A stretch of DNA of 64,000 bases from Lytechinus variegatus (GCF_018143015.1 NC_054753.1:30284292-30348291); one strand, 5' to 3'. Numbered from the stretch's first letter, positions 36,775 to 47,861 are shown. Program-made: numbers and translations. Notes: a model not told the origin generated them from the sequence alone.

Positions 36775-37490
36775 GTTTTTCTTTTATTTCAAATCAAATT
36801 GCATACATTGGTGGAAATCCCAAGGGACAGGGGCGACGCGTCTCCTCACTTTTTGGAAAGGGGGGGGCATTTGATTTTTGGAACGAGCAAAAAAGAAAAA
36901 GTGGAAAGAGAGGGACAAGAACAAGAAGGGAAAAGAGAAGAGAAAAATAAGAGGAAAAACAAGAGGAGAAAGACGAGTGAATTAAATAAGATGAGGGGGT
37001 GATTTTCATGTCACTATGTTCGCTCATGCTTTGTGCTCGCATTGCCTAATCTATGAGAGACATACCTTGCTCAATAGACTTATATTGAGCTTAAAATATT
37101 AAGTTTTGAAGTAAATATATAAAACATCTCTCGGACATTTACCGGAAAGGGTACATAGTATTAACTACTCTTTTTATTTCAATGCTATAAAACATTGGAA
37201 TTCTCTTCCCAATGACTAAAATGGAATTGAATTTTTTGAAAGAACATCATTCACTCGAGTGTCAAACAGAAGATGCAAATTATGTTATACGGTTGATTTA
37301 GCAGACTATGTTCTTTCCCTGCCAGGTAACATTATTTTACATATTTTATGATTGGACTTTTTAACCGATTTGTCTATCTCCTTTTCCTCCTTTTTCTCTC
37401 TTCGTTCCATTATCTTCTTGTTGTTATTGTTATTGTTGCTGTCGTTGTTGTTTATCTTTTTGTTCTTGAGCGAGAGAGCCTTCAGTATAC
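36775..37490. other. Non-coding region; possible LINE 3' scrap
   Basis: Contains a purine-rich tract (36858-36980) and, near 37180-37260 on the plus strand, a weak match to LINE C-termini (FNAIKHWNSLPND). No intact gene is seen. 37494-37560 repeats the element at 7566. Confidence 0.4.
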
Positions 37491-37829
37491 AAGGCATGAG
37501 TAGGCTGCACATTCAGACCCTTATTTCGAGTGAAGGGTTTGCCCAGCAGACTACACTCTCAATCAAACCTTCTATTTAGTGTACCAGAAGTAATGCCGCA
37601 GTTCAAGAACTTAAAACAGAGCCATCATACACAATTTTGAAACCAGTCTTACTTTCCTGTAAATTATTTCGATAAACTGATATTATTTTCTTGTTTCTTT
37701 CCTACTCTTCTTTTCATCTTTCCCCTATATTTTATTTACATTTTTCTTTCTATCCATCTTTGTTTCTTTCTTTAATTCTTTCTCCCTTTCTCCCTTTCTT
37801 TCAGCACCCCCCCCCCCTCTCTCTCTCTC

Positions 37830-38911
37830 TCTCACCGATAACACTGTTAGAAAATTTATCCTTAAAATAAAAGAAGTTCTTGCAGCAGAGTCTCGAGAAC
37901 AACTGTAATCTTACCAGATTGCGTAATATTACATTACATCATGTATAATTACAGGAAATTGGTATTTGTAACCTTAAAATTTAATTAAATAAAACACCCT
38001 TTTTCCCTTTTTAAACAGACCTGTTCTGTTAAATTGCAGAAAAAAATCCTGTTTTATGAATTAACAGAATTTTTCTGTTATTGCTTTCTGCAAAATCTTC
38101 TTTTTCTGTAAATACAGGGTTTTTTAACAGTGTACCCCCTCCCCCACCCTCTCATCGTTTTTCAAGCGCTCTATGTAGTTAGTATTCAATATGATCAAAT
38201 TTTGATTCAATGTTTTCATATTTACAATTTAATGAAAAGAGAAATCCATAGATTCAATTCAAAAGGAAGAATAGCTATATGCTCGATATACTTCGATTTT
38301 AATCAAATATACCTTGGTAGTTTTTAGATAGCAAACTCTAGATTGTCATCTCGGAATTATTTTCCCTCGTTTTCTATCTTCATCATTTATATATCTCATA
38401 AAATAATCAGATATCCGTTTTGTTTTCTCTTTTGCTTTGCTCAATGCATTTTAATATAGACATAATTATAAGGCCTAAGATAATAAAACAATCGAATATC
38501 AAAATGTAGCCTATGTATAATGTAATAAAATAATTAGGCCCCTTTCATCTGTAATGGTGATTCTTGATTTAAGTATAAAACAAGATATTTATTCTATAGC
38601 CACCATATTAAGAAATCATACATTTTTCTTTATTTTCATACTGTATAGTTAGTAGTAAACAATGGTCCCGTAACACAAAGGTTAGCGATGATCGCACGCT
38701 TGGTATTCATGATTAAATTGTACATTGTAGTCAATGCAATCAATCGTAGAGATATTCATCTAAGATGTTTGTTAAGGTTCGTGTAGCAGGCCCCAGATGT
38801 ACATTTCAAACATGACGCCCATTTGCTCTTTTTCATGTTGAACTAACTAGGCGAGATATCACAATGTAAGCGACTAATCGCTAAATGAAATAGCCTATCA
38901 AGATCGTCGTT
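37830..38911 (+). repeat. Segmental duplication block 1, copy B
   Basis: Partner of 27125-28204. It lacks the SINE of copy A but contains the MITE at 37842-38134. Intervening similarity is high enough to align by eye over about 800 bases outside the insertions. Confidence 0.85.
37842..38134 (-). mobile_element. CACTGTTA MITE, copy 2, with identifiable empty site
   Basis: Left border CACCGATA followed by ACACTGTTAGAAAATTTATC; right border GGGTTTTTTAACAGTG followed by TACCCC. Copy A of the duplication has CACCGACTACCCC with no element, the expected single-TA empty site. Its sequence is the reverse complement of copy 1 at 36488. Confidence 0.9.
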
Positions 38912-39332
38912 GCATGCGTATTTTGTTCACTAGACTGAATAGGAACCAATCAGAATTGTTCTTTCAAATTTGTGTTCCTGTGCCCTGATGTCACTGGTTA
39001 TACATTCAAAATAAATTCATCTCATAGCTACGCATAGTCACTAATAGTGATGCAGTCATGGCGTCATGAAACGTATAGCATAAAATAATTCAAACCTTAC
39101 CGAAATTATAAAACTATGAGTTTTGTAATAAATTTACTTTTGAAATACTATTTCCCCTTGGATAAACCATGGACCTATCCGTAATAGGTCCATGGATAAA
39201 CAGAGTCGTTCTAAACATAGACCAACTATACACAAGAGAATCTCATAGACTAACCTCGAATAGAGCAGTAACTCGATAACATGCATCTCTAAAATATAAA
39301 TCTACATAATATATCAAATATAATTATGTAGA

Positions 39333-39600
39333 GGTGTTGTGGCTCAGTGGATAAGCCTCCGGACTGTGAACCACAAGGCTCAGGGTTTAAATCCCACCGC
39401 AGCACTAGCGTCCTTTGGCAAAGCGTTTATCTACATTTGCCACTCTCGACCCAGGTGTAGTAAATGGGTACCCGGTAGGAAGGAATTCCTTGAATGCTCG
39501 ATGCGCCCGATCAGGTTAGCCGTGCTAAAGCCAGGGTAATACTTTGCAGCGCTTAGCAACATTTGTATTCAGCGCTATATAAATGTTGCGTATTATTATC
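39333..39600 (+). mobile_element. tRNA-derived SINE copy
   Basis: Box A-like TGGCTCAGTGG, box B-like GGGTTTAAATCCC, then CTCGACCCAGGTGTAGTAAA, GGGTACCCGGTAGG, AATTCCTTGAATGCTCGA, AAAGCCAGGGTAATAC, and the tail TTCAGCGCTATATAAATGTT(GCGTATTATTA). Same family as 27541-27826. Confidence 0.9.
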
Positions 39601-39732
39601 AAATCGTGATATTTACACAAGAAAACATAATTTATACATTATATTCAAAATTTAATCCCTTCTATAATTATGTCAAAAGGCCCTTACTATATAAGTTGTT
39701 TCTTTTTTTGACGAAATTCTATTTTGTTTTTA

Positions 39733-39976
39733 CTACCGGGCATGGTGGCTCAGCGGTAGAGCGCCCGCCTCATGAACGGGAGATCGTGGGTTCGATCCTC
39801 GGCCGAGTCATACCAAAGACTTATAAAAATGGGACCTTCTGCCTTCTTGCTAGGCGCTCAGAATTTAGATTGGAGAAGGGTAATGATGACATGTTATGTT
39901 ATGTAGGGCCCGCTGGTAGAGCAGTTTCCTAACTGAAGTGGCTACCCTGGGTAAATAAAACATTATTATTATTATA
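39733..39976 (+). mobile_element. tRNA-derived SINE of a second subfamily
   Basis: The head is close to a tRNA: GTGGCTCAGCGGTAGAGCGC (box A), CCGCCTCATGAACGGGAGAT (anticodon-arm region), TGGGTTCGATCCT (box B). The body differs from the other SINEs; the end is GGCTACCCTGGGTAAATAAA then (ATT)n. The head is well preserved but fused to a non-tRNA body, so it is a SINE rather than a tRNA gene. Confidence 0.8.
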
Positions 39977-41034
39977 ATTCCTTGAATTGTATATTCGTTT
40001 TGTATTATTTTGTACTTCTTGTTTTGAACAAAGCATTGGCGAATGCCACTGACGTTCTAATAAATTAAATTTAATTCATTAAAATTTAAAGTAAATTTGA
40101 AATGTTATTAAAGGAAAATAACCATAGATCAACCAGAAATTGTCCCTCTACGTCTAAGATAATCCCTTGGTCTCTTGAATTATTGCGTAAAATGGTTTTT
40201 ATTTTTTTACAACTTATTTTTTTAAAGGCTGTTTTCATGATCCTAAAATCGAACAGAATTTCGTCGTTTGGGGCTTGTAATAAAAAAAGCTAGTTGTTAT
40301 TCTTATTTTCCAGACCAATGTCTACAATTATCTCATTTTACTTGATTAAACTTCCATTTTGAATTTCGAAATAAGGGGTGGTTTAGTTTTGTTATTTTTC
40401 ACACCAATTTGTTAGGTGAAAATTCGGGATAACGATTGCAGAAATATTCTTTAAAAACTGTTAAAATTTAGCAGTTTTAATGGGTGTCAAATCCGGGGAT
40501 CAGAAGCGATCGTGGTTACATACTTGAATGTAGAGAGAGAACACCGGGCACTATAAACTTGAGCATATGAGTCAAATAACAATCGTTTACTGAATCTAAA
40601 ATTAAAGATGGTGAAATTTATCTGTATAACTCTTCTCTAAATAATTCTAAGAAAGCCTCTACACCAAACAATGAAATATAATGCAAAATTTGTAGTTATA
40701 CTTTACACTGTAGTACAATTCATGTATATATGCAATATCATAAATGAGATAAAGTTTATATTTACATGCGTAATTATATTGGCAAATGCTGAATTTCAAA
40801 ATTATCTATCTCCATCTGTTCACTAATATATGAAGTACTACTACATTGCTTCCTTTCTATTTCAAAGGTAATTATGAAAAATTCAAGAAAGAAAAATAAA
40901 TTGGTTCTTCAGATGTCTTGTTAACATTCTTAAAAATAAAGAAAATAAAAACAGTATAATTTCAAGACTACTGTTCAACAATACCTATCTTTTTATACCA
41001 GCAAAATATTTTATTTCTCAAAATGCTTATCGGT

Positions 41035-41412
41035 GGTTGGTATATTGACGAATGAATATAAACTATATATTCCTATCTCCACCTGTTCTCTAATATACGA
41101 ATGAATAATATATTCATATCTCTACGAGTTCACTAATAAAAAATAAAATTATATATTCATATTTCCAACTGTTCACTAATATACGAATAAATTATATATT
41201 CATATCTTCACGAGTTCACTCCACCTGTTCTCTAATATACGAATAAAATTATATGTTCATATCTCCACCTGTTCCGTACTATACGAATGAAATATATATT
41301 AATATCTACAACTGTTCACTAATATACGAATAAATAATATATTCATATCTCCACGAGTTCACTAATAAAAGAATAAATTATATATTCATTTCTCCACCTG
41401 TTCCCTATAATT
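41035..41412 (+). repeat. ~43-bp minisatellite, about eight units
   Basis: The unit reads TATATTCATATCTCCACCTG then TTCACTAATATACGAATAAA. Variants include CTACGAGTTCACTAATAAAA. Starts are near 41071, 41119, 41155, 41198, 41253, 41298, 41342 and 41384. Copy A of the duplication has one matching unit (TTCATATTTCCACCTGTTCA at 31250). Confidence 0.85.
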
Positions 41413-41556
41413 AACTGATTTCACCATTGGATGAAGATATCACATGGTAAGTAATATACATGTATATTGAATATCGGCACGTGTAAAAGTAGATTTGTAT
41501 TGTAGCAGGGTGAAAGCACGTCAGTTTCCATACTACATGGTGTGATATAACGTCGA

Positions 41557-42930
41557 TTACAGTGATACCTTGATAAAATATAACTTATCCCAACAAGCAA
41601 AGGCGAGCATGCCTGGGGAGAGGGAAACCAAGTAACACCAATAACTCTCCAATGTCATGTTAAGTGCTTGGAACTCAACTGTTTCCTTCAGGTTCAGACC
41701 ATCAAGATCATAGAGCCTAATCACCATCTTCCTATTCTTACAATCAACACTCGCTACATACACCCTGTCCTGCTCATCCACGGCAGCATACAGGTAGACA
41801 TCCTCTGGAGCCTGTAGAGATTCACCAGCTTTCCCATCCCTGTCATAGACCGTCACCACGCTTGGATCGCACCAACATGAACTCGTGACGATCAAACCCG
41901 TCATGGTGGTTGATGCCTGATACATCTTGTGCTTTGTTTGAACAATGTGTTTAAGAGTGGATCCGGTCGGGTCATAGATATATATTTGGTTTTGATTGTT
42001 AGCAATGATGATTTCATCTGATGGACTTCTGTTAACATTGAGAGCATTAGTATTGTCTCTCACGTGGATTATTGCCTTCCTGGAGCCAAGGGGGGAGTAT
42101 ATGTAGGCTTCATTAGTACCGTATAGCGATACGCATAAATATCCGTCTTGTTGATAGACAAGATCATTATATTTCCTGTCATTGGGTATGTTACTATACT
42201 GCTGCTTACCACCATTTGAATCAATGATATCAATACCTTGTGCAGTCCACCCATATACGATACCCACACTGTTCTGTGAGTACCGTGCCATTCCGTAAAC
42301 ATATGACCGTAGATTTACCCACTGAATGACTTCAATCTTCATGATCTTAGGATCTGATCCTGAGATGCTCCAGAGGTCAAGACGAGTATTATCTGCTGGT
42401 TTGAACCTCTTTTCCTGTGATTTCTTCTTTATGGCTGCCGTAGAAGAATGATCAGTATATTCTGAGATGCTCCCGAGGTCAAGACGAGTATCATCTGCTG
42501 GCTTGAATCTCTTCCCCTTTGCTTTCTTCGTAATTGCTGACGCAGAAGTGTGATCGGTAGCCTCCTTCAGCATGGCATCTAGATCCTCACAGAGCAAGAT
42601 ATGAGCAGATAGAGTGTCTGTCTCAAGATGACCCAGTCTGTCATTATCTACCAAAGTAATTGAACTACAAATACTCTTGATCCTCTGTCGATCTTTTGAC
42701 TTCAAGACGTTGAGGTCGTCATCAAAACTTCGCTTCAAAGCATTGAGTTGCTCCGTGAGATTTCGAAGATTTTTTTCCAGCTGTTTGGCCTTGATACTGT
42801 AGGCTTGCTTGACATCATCTAGTAGTGTCTGCACTGCAGTGTGTACCTCATGACGTTGTATTTCTATGTTTTGAATGTTCTTTTCCAGCTCTGTTTTCTT
42901 ATCAGCACAGCGTTGGGCAAGGTCTTCCAC
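41557..42930 (-). CDS. TRIM-type coiled-coil/propeller exon, RING exon not in window (partial)
   Basis: A single 457-codon open exon ending in a stop, with a 3' splice acceptor (TTCCTTAG) at its start in the same phase as exon 2 of the TRIM gene at 31593-35224. It is highly similar to that exon throughout (for example QNIEIQRHEVHTAVQTLLDD and SSITLVDNDRLGHLETDTLS). It holds the coiled coil, linker and propeller. An in-frame 102-bp duplication (words at 42361 and 42463) repeats 34 linker residues ending in TRLDLGSIS/TRLDLWSIS. No RING or B-box exon is found between it and the window end, where LINEs and other insertions occupy the upstream side. It may be the 3' exon of a gene with a very long intron or a truncated duplicate; the intact frame argues against long disuse. 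Confidence 0.75.
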   Translation of the reverse strand: MEDLAQRCADKKTELEKNIQNIEIQRHEVHTAVQTLLDDVKQAYSIKAKQLEKNLRNLTEQLNALKRSFDDDLNVLKSKDRQRIKSICSSITLVDNDRLGHLETDTLSAHILLCEDLDAMLKEATDHTSASAITKKAKGKRFKPADDTRLDLGSISEYTDHSSTAAIKKKSQEKRFKPADNTRLDLWSISGSDPKIMKIEVIQWVNLRSYVYGMARYSQNSVGIVYGWTAQGIDIIDSNGGKQQYSNIPNDRKYNDLVYQQDGYLCVSLYGTNEAYIYSPLGSRKAIIHVRDNTNALNVNRSPSDEIIIANNQNQIYIYDPTGSTLKHIVQTKHKMYQASTTMTGLIVTSSCWCDPSVVTVYDRDGKAGESLQAPEDVYLYAAVDEQDRVYVASVDCKNRKMVIRLYDLDGLNLKETVEFQALNMTLESYWCYLVSLSPGMLAFACWDKLYFIKVSL

Positions 42931-43119
42931 CTAAGGAATGAACGTTTGAAAAGTAAAAACAACGCTTTACTATCTGCAAATATCCCTTTAATGTGAAAAT
43001 AACAGAATATTAAAAACGATAACTACTGCAGAATGACATGTAATAATCAGTAAAAGAAAAAGCCATATTTACATGATTTTGTGTCATTAATACAATAACG
43101 ATAACGAAAATCGGTTATG

Positions 43120-43600
43120 AAATTCAAACAAAAAATATTGGGAAGAAATACATTATATACAACAATGATTACAATATTGATGATGGCACGTTAAATTGAT
43201 TGATAACGAATTTATTTCATTTCAAAATTACAGAGAAAAGCGAATTCTAAATGAAATGAAATGGAAACCTGGAGAGCAAAGCTCGTTAATGAAGGTTTCT
43301 TCAATTAATAAGACATATTGATACAAAATGCAGAATTCAATATATATATGATACACAAATCATCATATCTTTCTTGTAGAAATTAGATATAAATCCTTGT
43401 AAATTATTAGTATTTAATCATATTCTCCCAGGTAAAAAATAAACAAGGCTGAATAATATTACAAGATATGACAAACAATGAAAAGGACAGACGAAATAAA
43501 ATAGAATAATAGGTAATAATAGAACGGTATAGAACAAGGCATGAAAAAAAATTACAAGAACTGACAAATTTTTTTTTTTTTTTTTTTTTGGGGGGGGGGT
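43120..43600. other. Non-coding upstream of the orphan TRIM exon
   Basis: AT-rich sequence, then a T run followed by a G run at 43569-43599. No exon with RING-type cysteines is seen. Confidence 0.5.
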
Positions 43601-43885
43601 TGAGTGCGCCTGGTGGATGCCTTCCCACAGAGCTCTTAGTTTCTATCTTAATTTGTATTGTTCAAGCATATGTTTCATCTTTATTGCTATTTGATGTCCT
43701 TGTGTACGACTCCAGGAACCTACTAGACAAATTTTGTCTCATTTCTTGCTATATTTTTCGTATATTTGCTATTTTTTATTTCACCACTGCATTACTGTGT
43801 TGTAAGTAAGTAGCCATCTTCACATGCATGTTGACCATTTCTTGTACTGCATAGGGTACAGTGTACGGCTGTGCGCACTTTCACA

Positions 43886-44044
43886 ATGAAATTGGCTAGG
43901 CTGACAGCCTTAGCATCTATTGTTTCCATTTGTATTGTGTCTTTCACAACTGAACTTGTTCATTATACTACTGGTCAATGTACATGTAATGCTGTTAAAC
44001 CTGATCCAAATGGAAAGCACAAATATGTTGGTATACCCATTTAG
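43886..44044 (+). pseudogene. LINE N-terminal segment with signal-peptide-like start
   Basis: 52 codons from ATG to TAG. Basic residues, then a hydrophobic stretch (LTALASIVSICIVSF), then polar sequence with CTCNAVKPDPNGKHKYVG. The TAG is in the same frame as the downstream endonuclease/RT frame, separated only by 15 codons from the 2A-like motif. It therefore looks like the N-terminus of one long ORF closed by a nonsense change. Confidence 0.6.
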
Positions 44045-45817
44045 CGGTATGCTAATTCTCTTTCTAGATTTCGCATTTTGCTACTGATCTCGGGAGACAT
44101 CAACCCTAACCCTGGGCCTTCTAGTGGATCCAACCTTTCAGCTGATACTTTAACTTCACATTTTACATATGATAGTCAGACACTTCATGCCCTTAATATA
44201 AGGGATAGTTGTTCCACGGGAAGATGGCGAGAAGATAATCCCATTGTATGGGACCGGTTGGTGTCTCTCGGGATCAGTAGACTTTGTCGAAGGCGGAGGA
44301 CCCATCGGGGCAAGAGAGGAGGACGATGCCTCTTAAAGGGGCATCTTAAATTTGCCAGCATTAATTCCCGGTCACTACGTAATAAAGCTACTATTCTTCA
44401 AGATTTTGTTATAGATCACAAATTAGATTTTGTCTGTGTTAGTGAGACATGGCTGACTTCAGATGACGATGCGGTCATAGGTGACCTGTGTCCTGACTCC
44501 TACACATTCAAGCATTGTCCAAGGGTCTCTGGGCGTGGCGGTGGAGTGGCTTTTCTTTACAAGAACAGTCTTAAAGTTGTCACCAAGCCGCATGAAAATT
44601 TCAACAGTTTTGAATGTCTATCCGCAACCATCTCCAACAATGTTAATTGCATGGACATCTCTGTAATCTACAGGCCTCCTGGTGGACATAGCTTTTCCAG
44701 ATTCCTAGATGAATTCTCTGATTTCCTGGATAGACGCATATATCGAACTCCACCTTTTATCATCACTGGCGACCTGAACATTCACCTAGACAATAACTCT
44801 TCACCCAACACACAGAAGTTTAATGATCTAATTAGCGGTCACACCATCTCTCAACTAGTTGATACTCCAACACACGACAGAGGTCACATCCTTGATGTCG
44901 TCATGGTTAGGGACTCTGATGATCGAGCTCTCTTATCGAAGCCTCGAGTCATACCTGGCATCTCAGACCACTCTGCCATCTTATGGAAGGTCAACTTTCC
45001 CAAGCCGAGTCGGTCCCAGTCCACTATAATCAGTCGCAACATCAACAACATCGACAGGGTGACTTTTGCGAACGACATCACTAAATGTGACATCATTGCT
45101 CCTGGGACAGAGAGTGCAGATTTTTGTGTCGACACCGCTGTACATCGTTATAACTCTGAACTGGGAAGGATTCTCGATATTCATGCACCCCCGAAAGAAA
45201 GGAAAGTCCGGATTCATGTTGACTCTCCATGGTATAATGACAACATCCGCTCTCAGAAGAAAAAACGAAGAAGGCTGGAGAGGCAATGGCGACAGTCTTC
45301 ACTTCATATCCACCGGGAACTCTTCTCTGCCCAGCGTGACCTTGTCAATTCCCTTGTGAAGAGGGCAAAGCGTTCCTATTATGTGGCTATCATTGAAGAC
45401 TGTCACGACGACTCTAAAAAACTTTTTTCTGTGGCTAATCGGCTGCTGAATCGTCGACAATCATCACCTCTTCCTTCCCACTCTGACAGCTCGCAAATGG
45501 CATCTACTTTCCTTCACTTCTTCCAGACCAAAGTCAAGATGATCTGCGATAGCTTAGCACCAGATGAGTCTCCACACAGCCAACTCACTTCCTCCTCCTT
45601 TGACACTATCCAACCTACCACTCCTGACGAGATCATGTTACTTTTCCGTAAACTTCCTTCCAAGTCATGTCAGTCAGATCCCATTCCCACTAGATTACTT
45701 AAGGATTGTTCCCCTTCTGTTGCTCCAATTCTCTCACATCTAATTAATATGAGTATAGAACAGGCATACGTTCCTCCCTCTCTGAAAGTTGCTCTCATTA
45801 CCCCACTGTTAAAATAA

Positions 45818-46098
45818 TAATAATAATAATAATATAGGGTATTTATATTGCGCACATATCCACCTTGTTAGGTGCTCAAGGCGCTCCTATATTACCCGGC
45901 TAAGCTAGGCGTTCATAGCGCACACAGCTTTTTAAGGAATTACTTCCTACCGGTACCCATTTACCTCACCTGGGTTGAGTGCAGCACATTGTGGATCAAT
46001 TTCTTGCTGAAGGAAATTACGCCATGGCTGGGATTCGAACCCACGACCCTCTGTTTCAAAGTCCGAAGACTAATCCACTGGGCCACAACGCTCCACAT
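45818..46098 (-). mobile_element. tRNA-derived SINE inserted in the LINE RT
   Basis: Read on the minus strand: head GGAGCGTTGTGGCCCAGTGG (box A), GGGTTCGAATCCCAGCC (box B), CACTCAACCCAGGTGAGGT, GGGTACCGGTAGG, AATTCCTTAAAAAGCTGTG, then AGCGCCTTGAGCACCTAAC and GTGCGCAATATAAATACCC with a (TATTAT)n tail. It interrupts the LINE frame after PLLK; the LINE resumes at about 46100 with an A run and CCTCCCTGGACC. Confidence 0.92.
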
Positions 46099-47475
46099 AA
46101 AAAAAAACCTCCCTGGACCAAAACTCCCTCCAAAACTACCGCCCAGTTTCAAACTTACCATTTTTGTTCAAGATTCTTGAAAGGATTGTGTTCTCTCAAC
46201 TGTCCGAATACCTTTCAGATAATGATTTGCTCGATCCTTTCCAGTCAGGTTATAGGTCTAATCATAGTGTAGAAACACTACTTCTTGACACGTCTAATTA
46301 TATCTTACAAAGTATGGATAAAGGGAACACCACAGCTCTTTTGCTGTTAGATTTGTCCTCTGCCTTCGACACGGTAAACCACACTATCCTTTTGAACACA
46401 CTTAGTTCACTCGGTGTTAAGGGTGAGGCTTACAAGTGGTTTCAGTCTTATCTGTCATTTCACTCTCAGATTGTTTGTATCAACGGTTATAAATCTGATG
46501 CTTTGCCTCTCTCTTGAAACATTCTGTTGAAGCATATGCAGACGACATCCAACTCATGATTTCTTTTAATTCGAATCAACAAGCTGCAGAAAGTTCCATC
46601 CATCGTCTTGAATGTTGCATGGTTGATGTTCACAACTGGCTGACTTCTCACTCTCTTAAGTTGAATCCAACCAAATGTGAATTTCTTCTTTTTGGCTCCA
46701 AAGTACAGCTTAGTAAAATCCACATCGACTCCATTTCATTTTCTGGTCTCACTGTAAATTTGTCAAGTTCTTGTCGCAATCTGGGTATAGTTTTTGATTC
46801 TCACATGACAATGTCAAATCACATTTCTTTTATTTGTAGATCAGTTCGCTACCAATTGCGAAATATTGGTTTTATAAGGAATTACTTGTCTCGACCGGCC
46901 ACAGAAAAATTGGTTCACGCTTTAATTTCGTCCCGTCTTGATTTTGGAAATTCCCTATTGTTTAATCTACCCCAGAATCAGTTAGTGAAAGTTCAGAAAC
47001 TTCAAAATGCTGCCGCTCGCATCGTTTCTCTATCCACCAGGTGCACTCACATTACTCCTATTTTAAGATCCTTACATTGGCTCCCTGTAAAACAGCGTAT
47101 TATGTTCAAGATTTTGTTGTTAACTTTCCATTGTGTTCATGGCTCATCTCCCCAGTACCTTATTTCACTGATCAAAAGTTATACCCCTTCAAGATCCTTA
47201 CGTTCCTCCCTTTCCAATTCTCTTGTTACCCCCAAAGTTTCCAAAACTTGGGGTGAAAGATCATTTGTTTACTCATCCTCGAAGCTATGGAATAGCCTCC
47301 CTCATAACATCAAACAGTGCTTGACTTCTGAAACTTTCAAACATTACCTCAAAACATTTCTGTTCAATTCCTCTTAATTTCTTTTATAATTTCCTAAAAA
47401 GCGCCTTGAGCACTCTACAGAGTGGATTTGGCGCGATATAAGTCTTAATTATTATTATTATTATTATTATTATAT

Positions 47476-47860
47476 AACAAAAACAAAAGACAAAAACGAG
47501 TAAAGGAAGACAAACAAAAGAACAAAAAACAAAGCTGCACAAGTAGAATGAAAAGAGAAATAGAAGGGAAAACAAGTGAAATAAAGGGAGGGAGAGGAAG
47601 GGGAGGGGGAGGGAGGGAGAAGAGAGAGTTCAAGTTCATTTAAACCAATCAAAAACAAGAGACATATTACACAGTTTGACAAAAAATGAGAATACATGAT
47701 GGGTTCGGGACCCCATAGGAGCAGAGCCTGGTGATAGGGGCCCCTTATAAAGTACATAACAATAATAATGAGATTTTATTTACAATGATAATATAGAGAG
47801 TTAATAAGAAAATACATACATACATACAAACAAACACACACACACACATATGGTTTATCA
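47476..47860. repeat. Purine-rich and simple-repeat spacer between two convergent LINEs
   Basis: (ACAAAA)-like sequence, a GA-rich block (47575-47632) and an (AC)n run at 47831-47847. The two LINEs end toward each other here. No gene. Confidence 0.7.
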
Positions 47861-47861
47861 A

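Larger units (their letters stand above)
38912..40609. other. Intervening DNA with two SINEs
   Basis: No gene recognised. Besides SINEs at 39333 and 39733 it holds a perfect hairpin, CCATGGACCTAT/ATAGGTCCATGG, at about 39168-39196. Confidence 0.5.
40610..43115 (-). repeat. Segmental duplication block 2, copy B
   Basis: Partner of 31030-33060. It contains the orphan TRIM exon and an expanded minisatellite (41035-41412) that exists as a single unit near 31240 in copy A. Similarity fades about 200 bp beyond the exon. Confidence 0.85.
43600..47475 (+). mobile_element. APE-type LINE (Jockey superfamily, CR1/L2-like), nearly full length but broken
   Basis: An ORF from 43886 starts with a signal-peptide-like stretch (MKLARLTALASIVSICIVSF), meets an in-frame TAG at 44042-44044, and continues in the same frame to 45817. 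The 2A-like motif GDINPNPGP lies at 44090-44116. An AP endonuclease follows (INSRSLRNKA, SETWL, GGGVAFLYK, YRPPGG, TGDLNIH, SDHSAI). The reverse transcriptase starts at SCQSDPIPTRLLKD and is split by a SINE at 45818. RT continues at 46138-46517 (YRPVSNLPFL, LDLSSAFDTVNH) and 46514-47377 (AYADD at 46532-46546, then RRNLGI-like and WNSLPHNIKQ). A deletion before YADD removes the PQGSVLGP region and shifts the frame. The 3' tail is AGCGCCTTGAGCAC...GCGCGATATAAG(TTATTA)n. The 5' limit is approximate. Clade assignment is by motif recall. Confidence 0.85.

Noticed and set aside
39733..39815. Candidate tRNA gene
   Set aside because: Box A and box B are good, but the sequence runs into a SINE body with a repeat tail and there is no clear 3' acceptor pairing or terminator.
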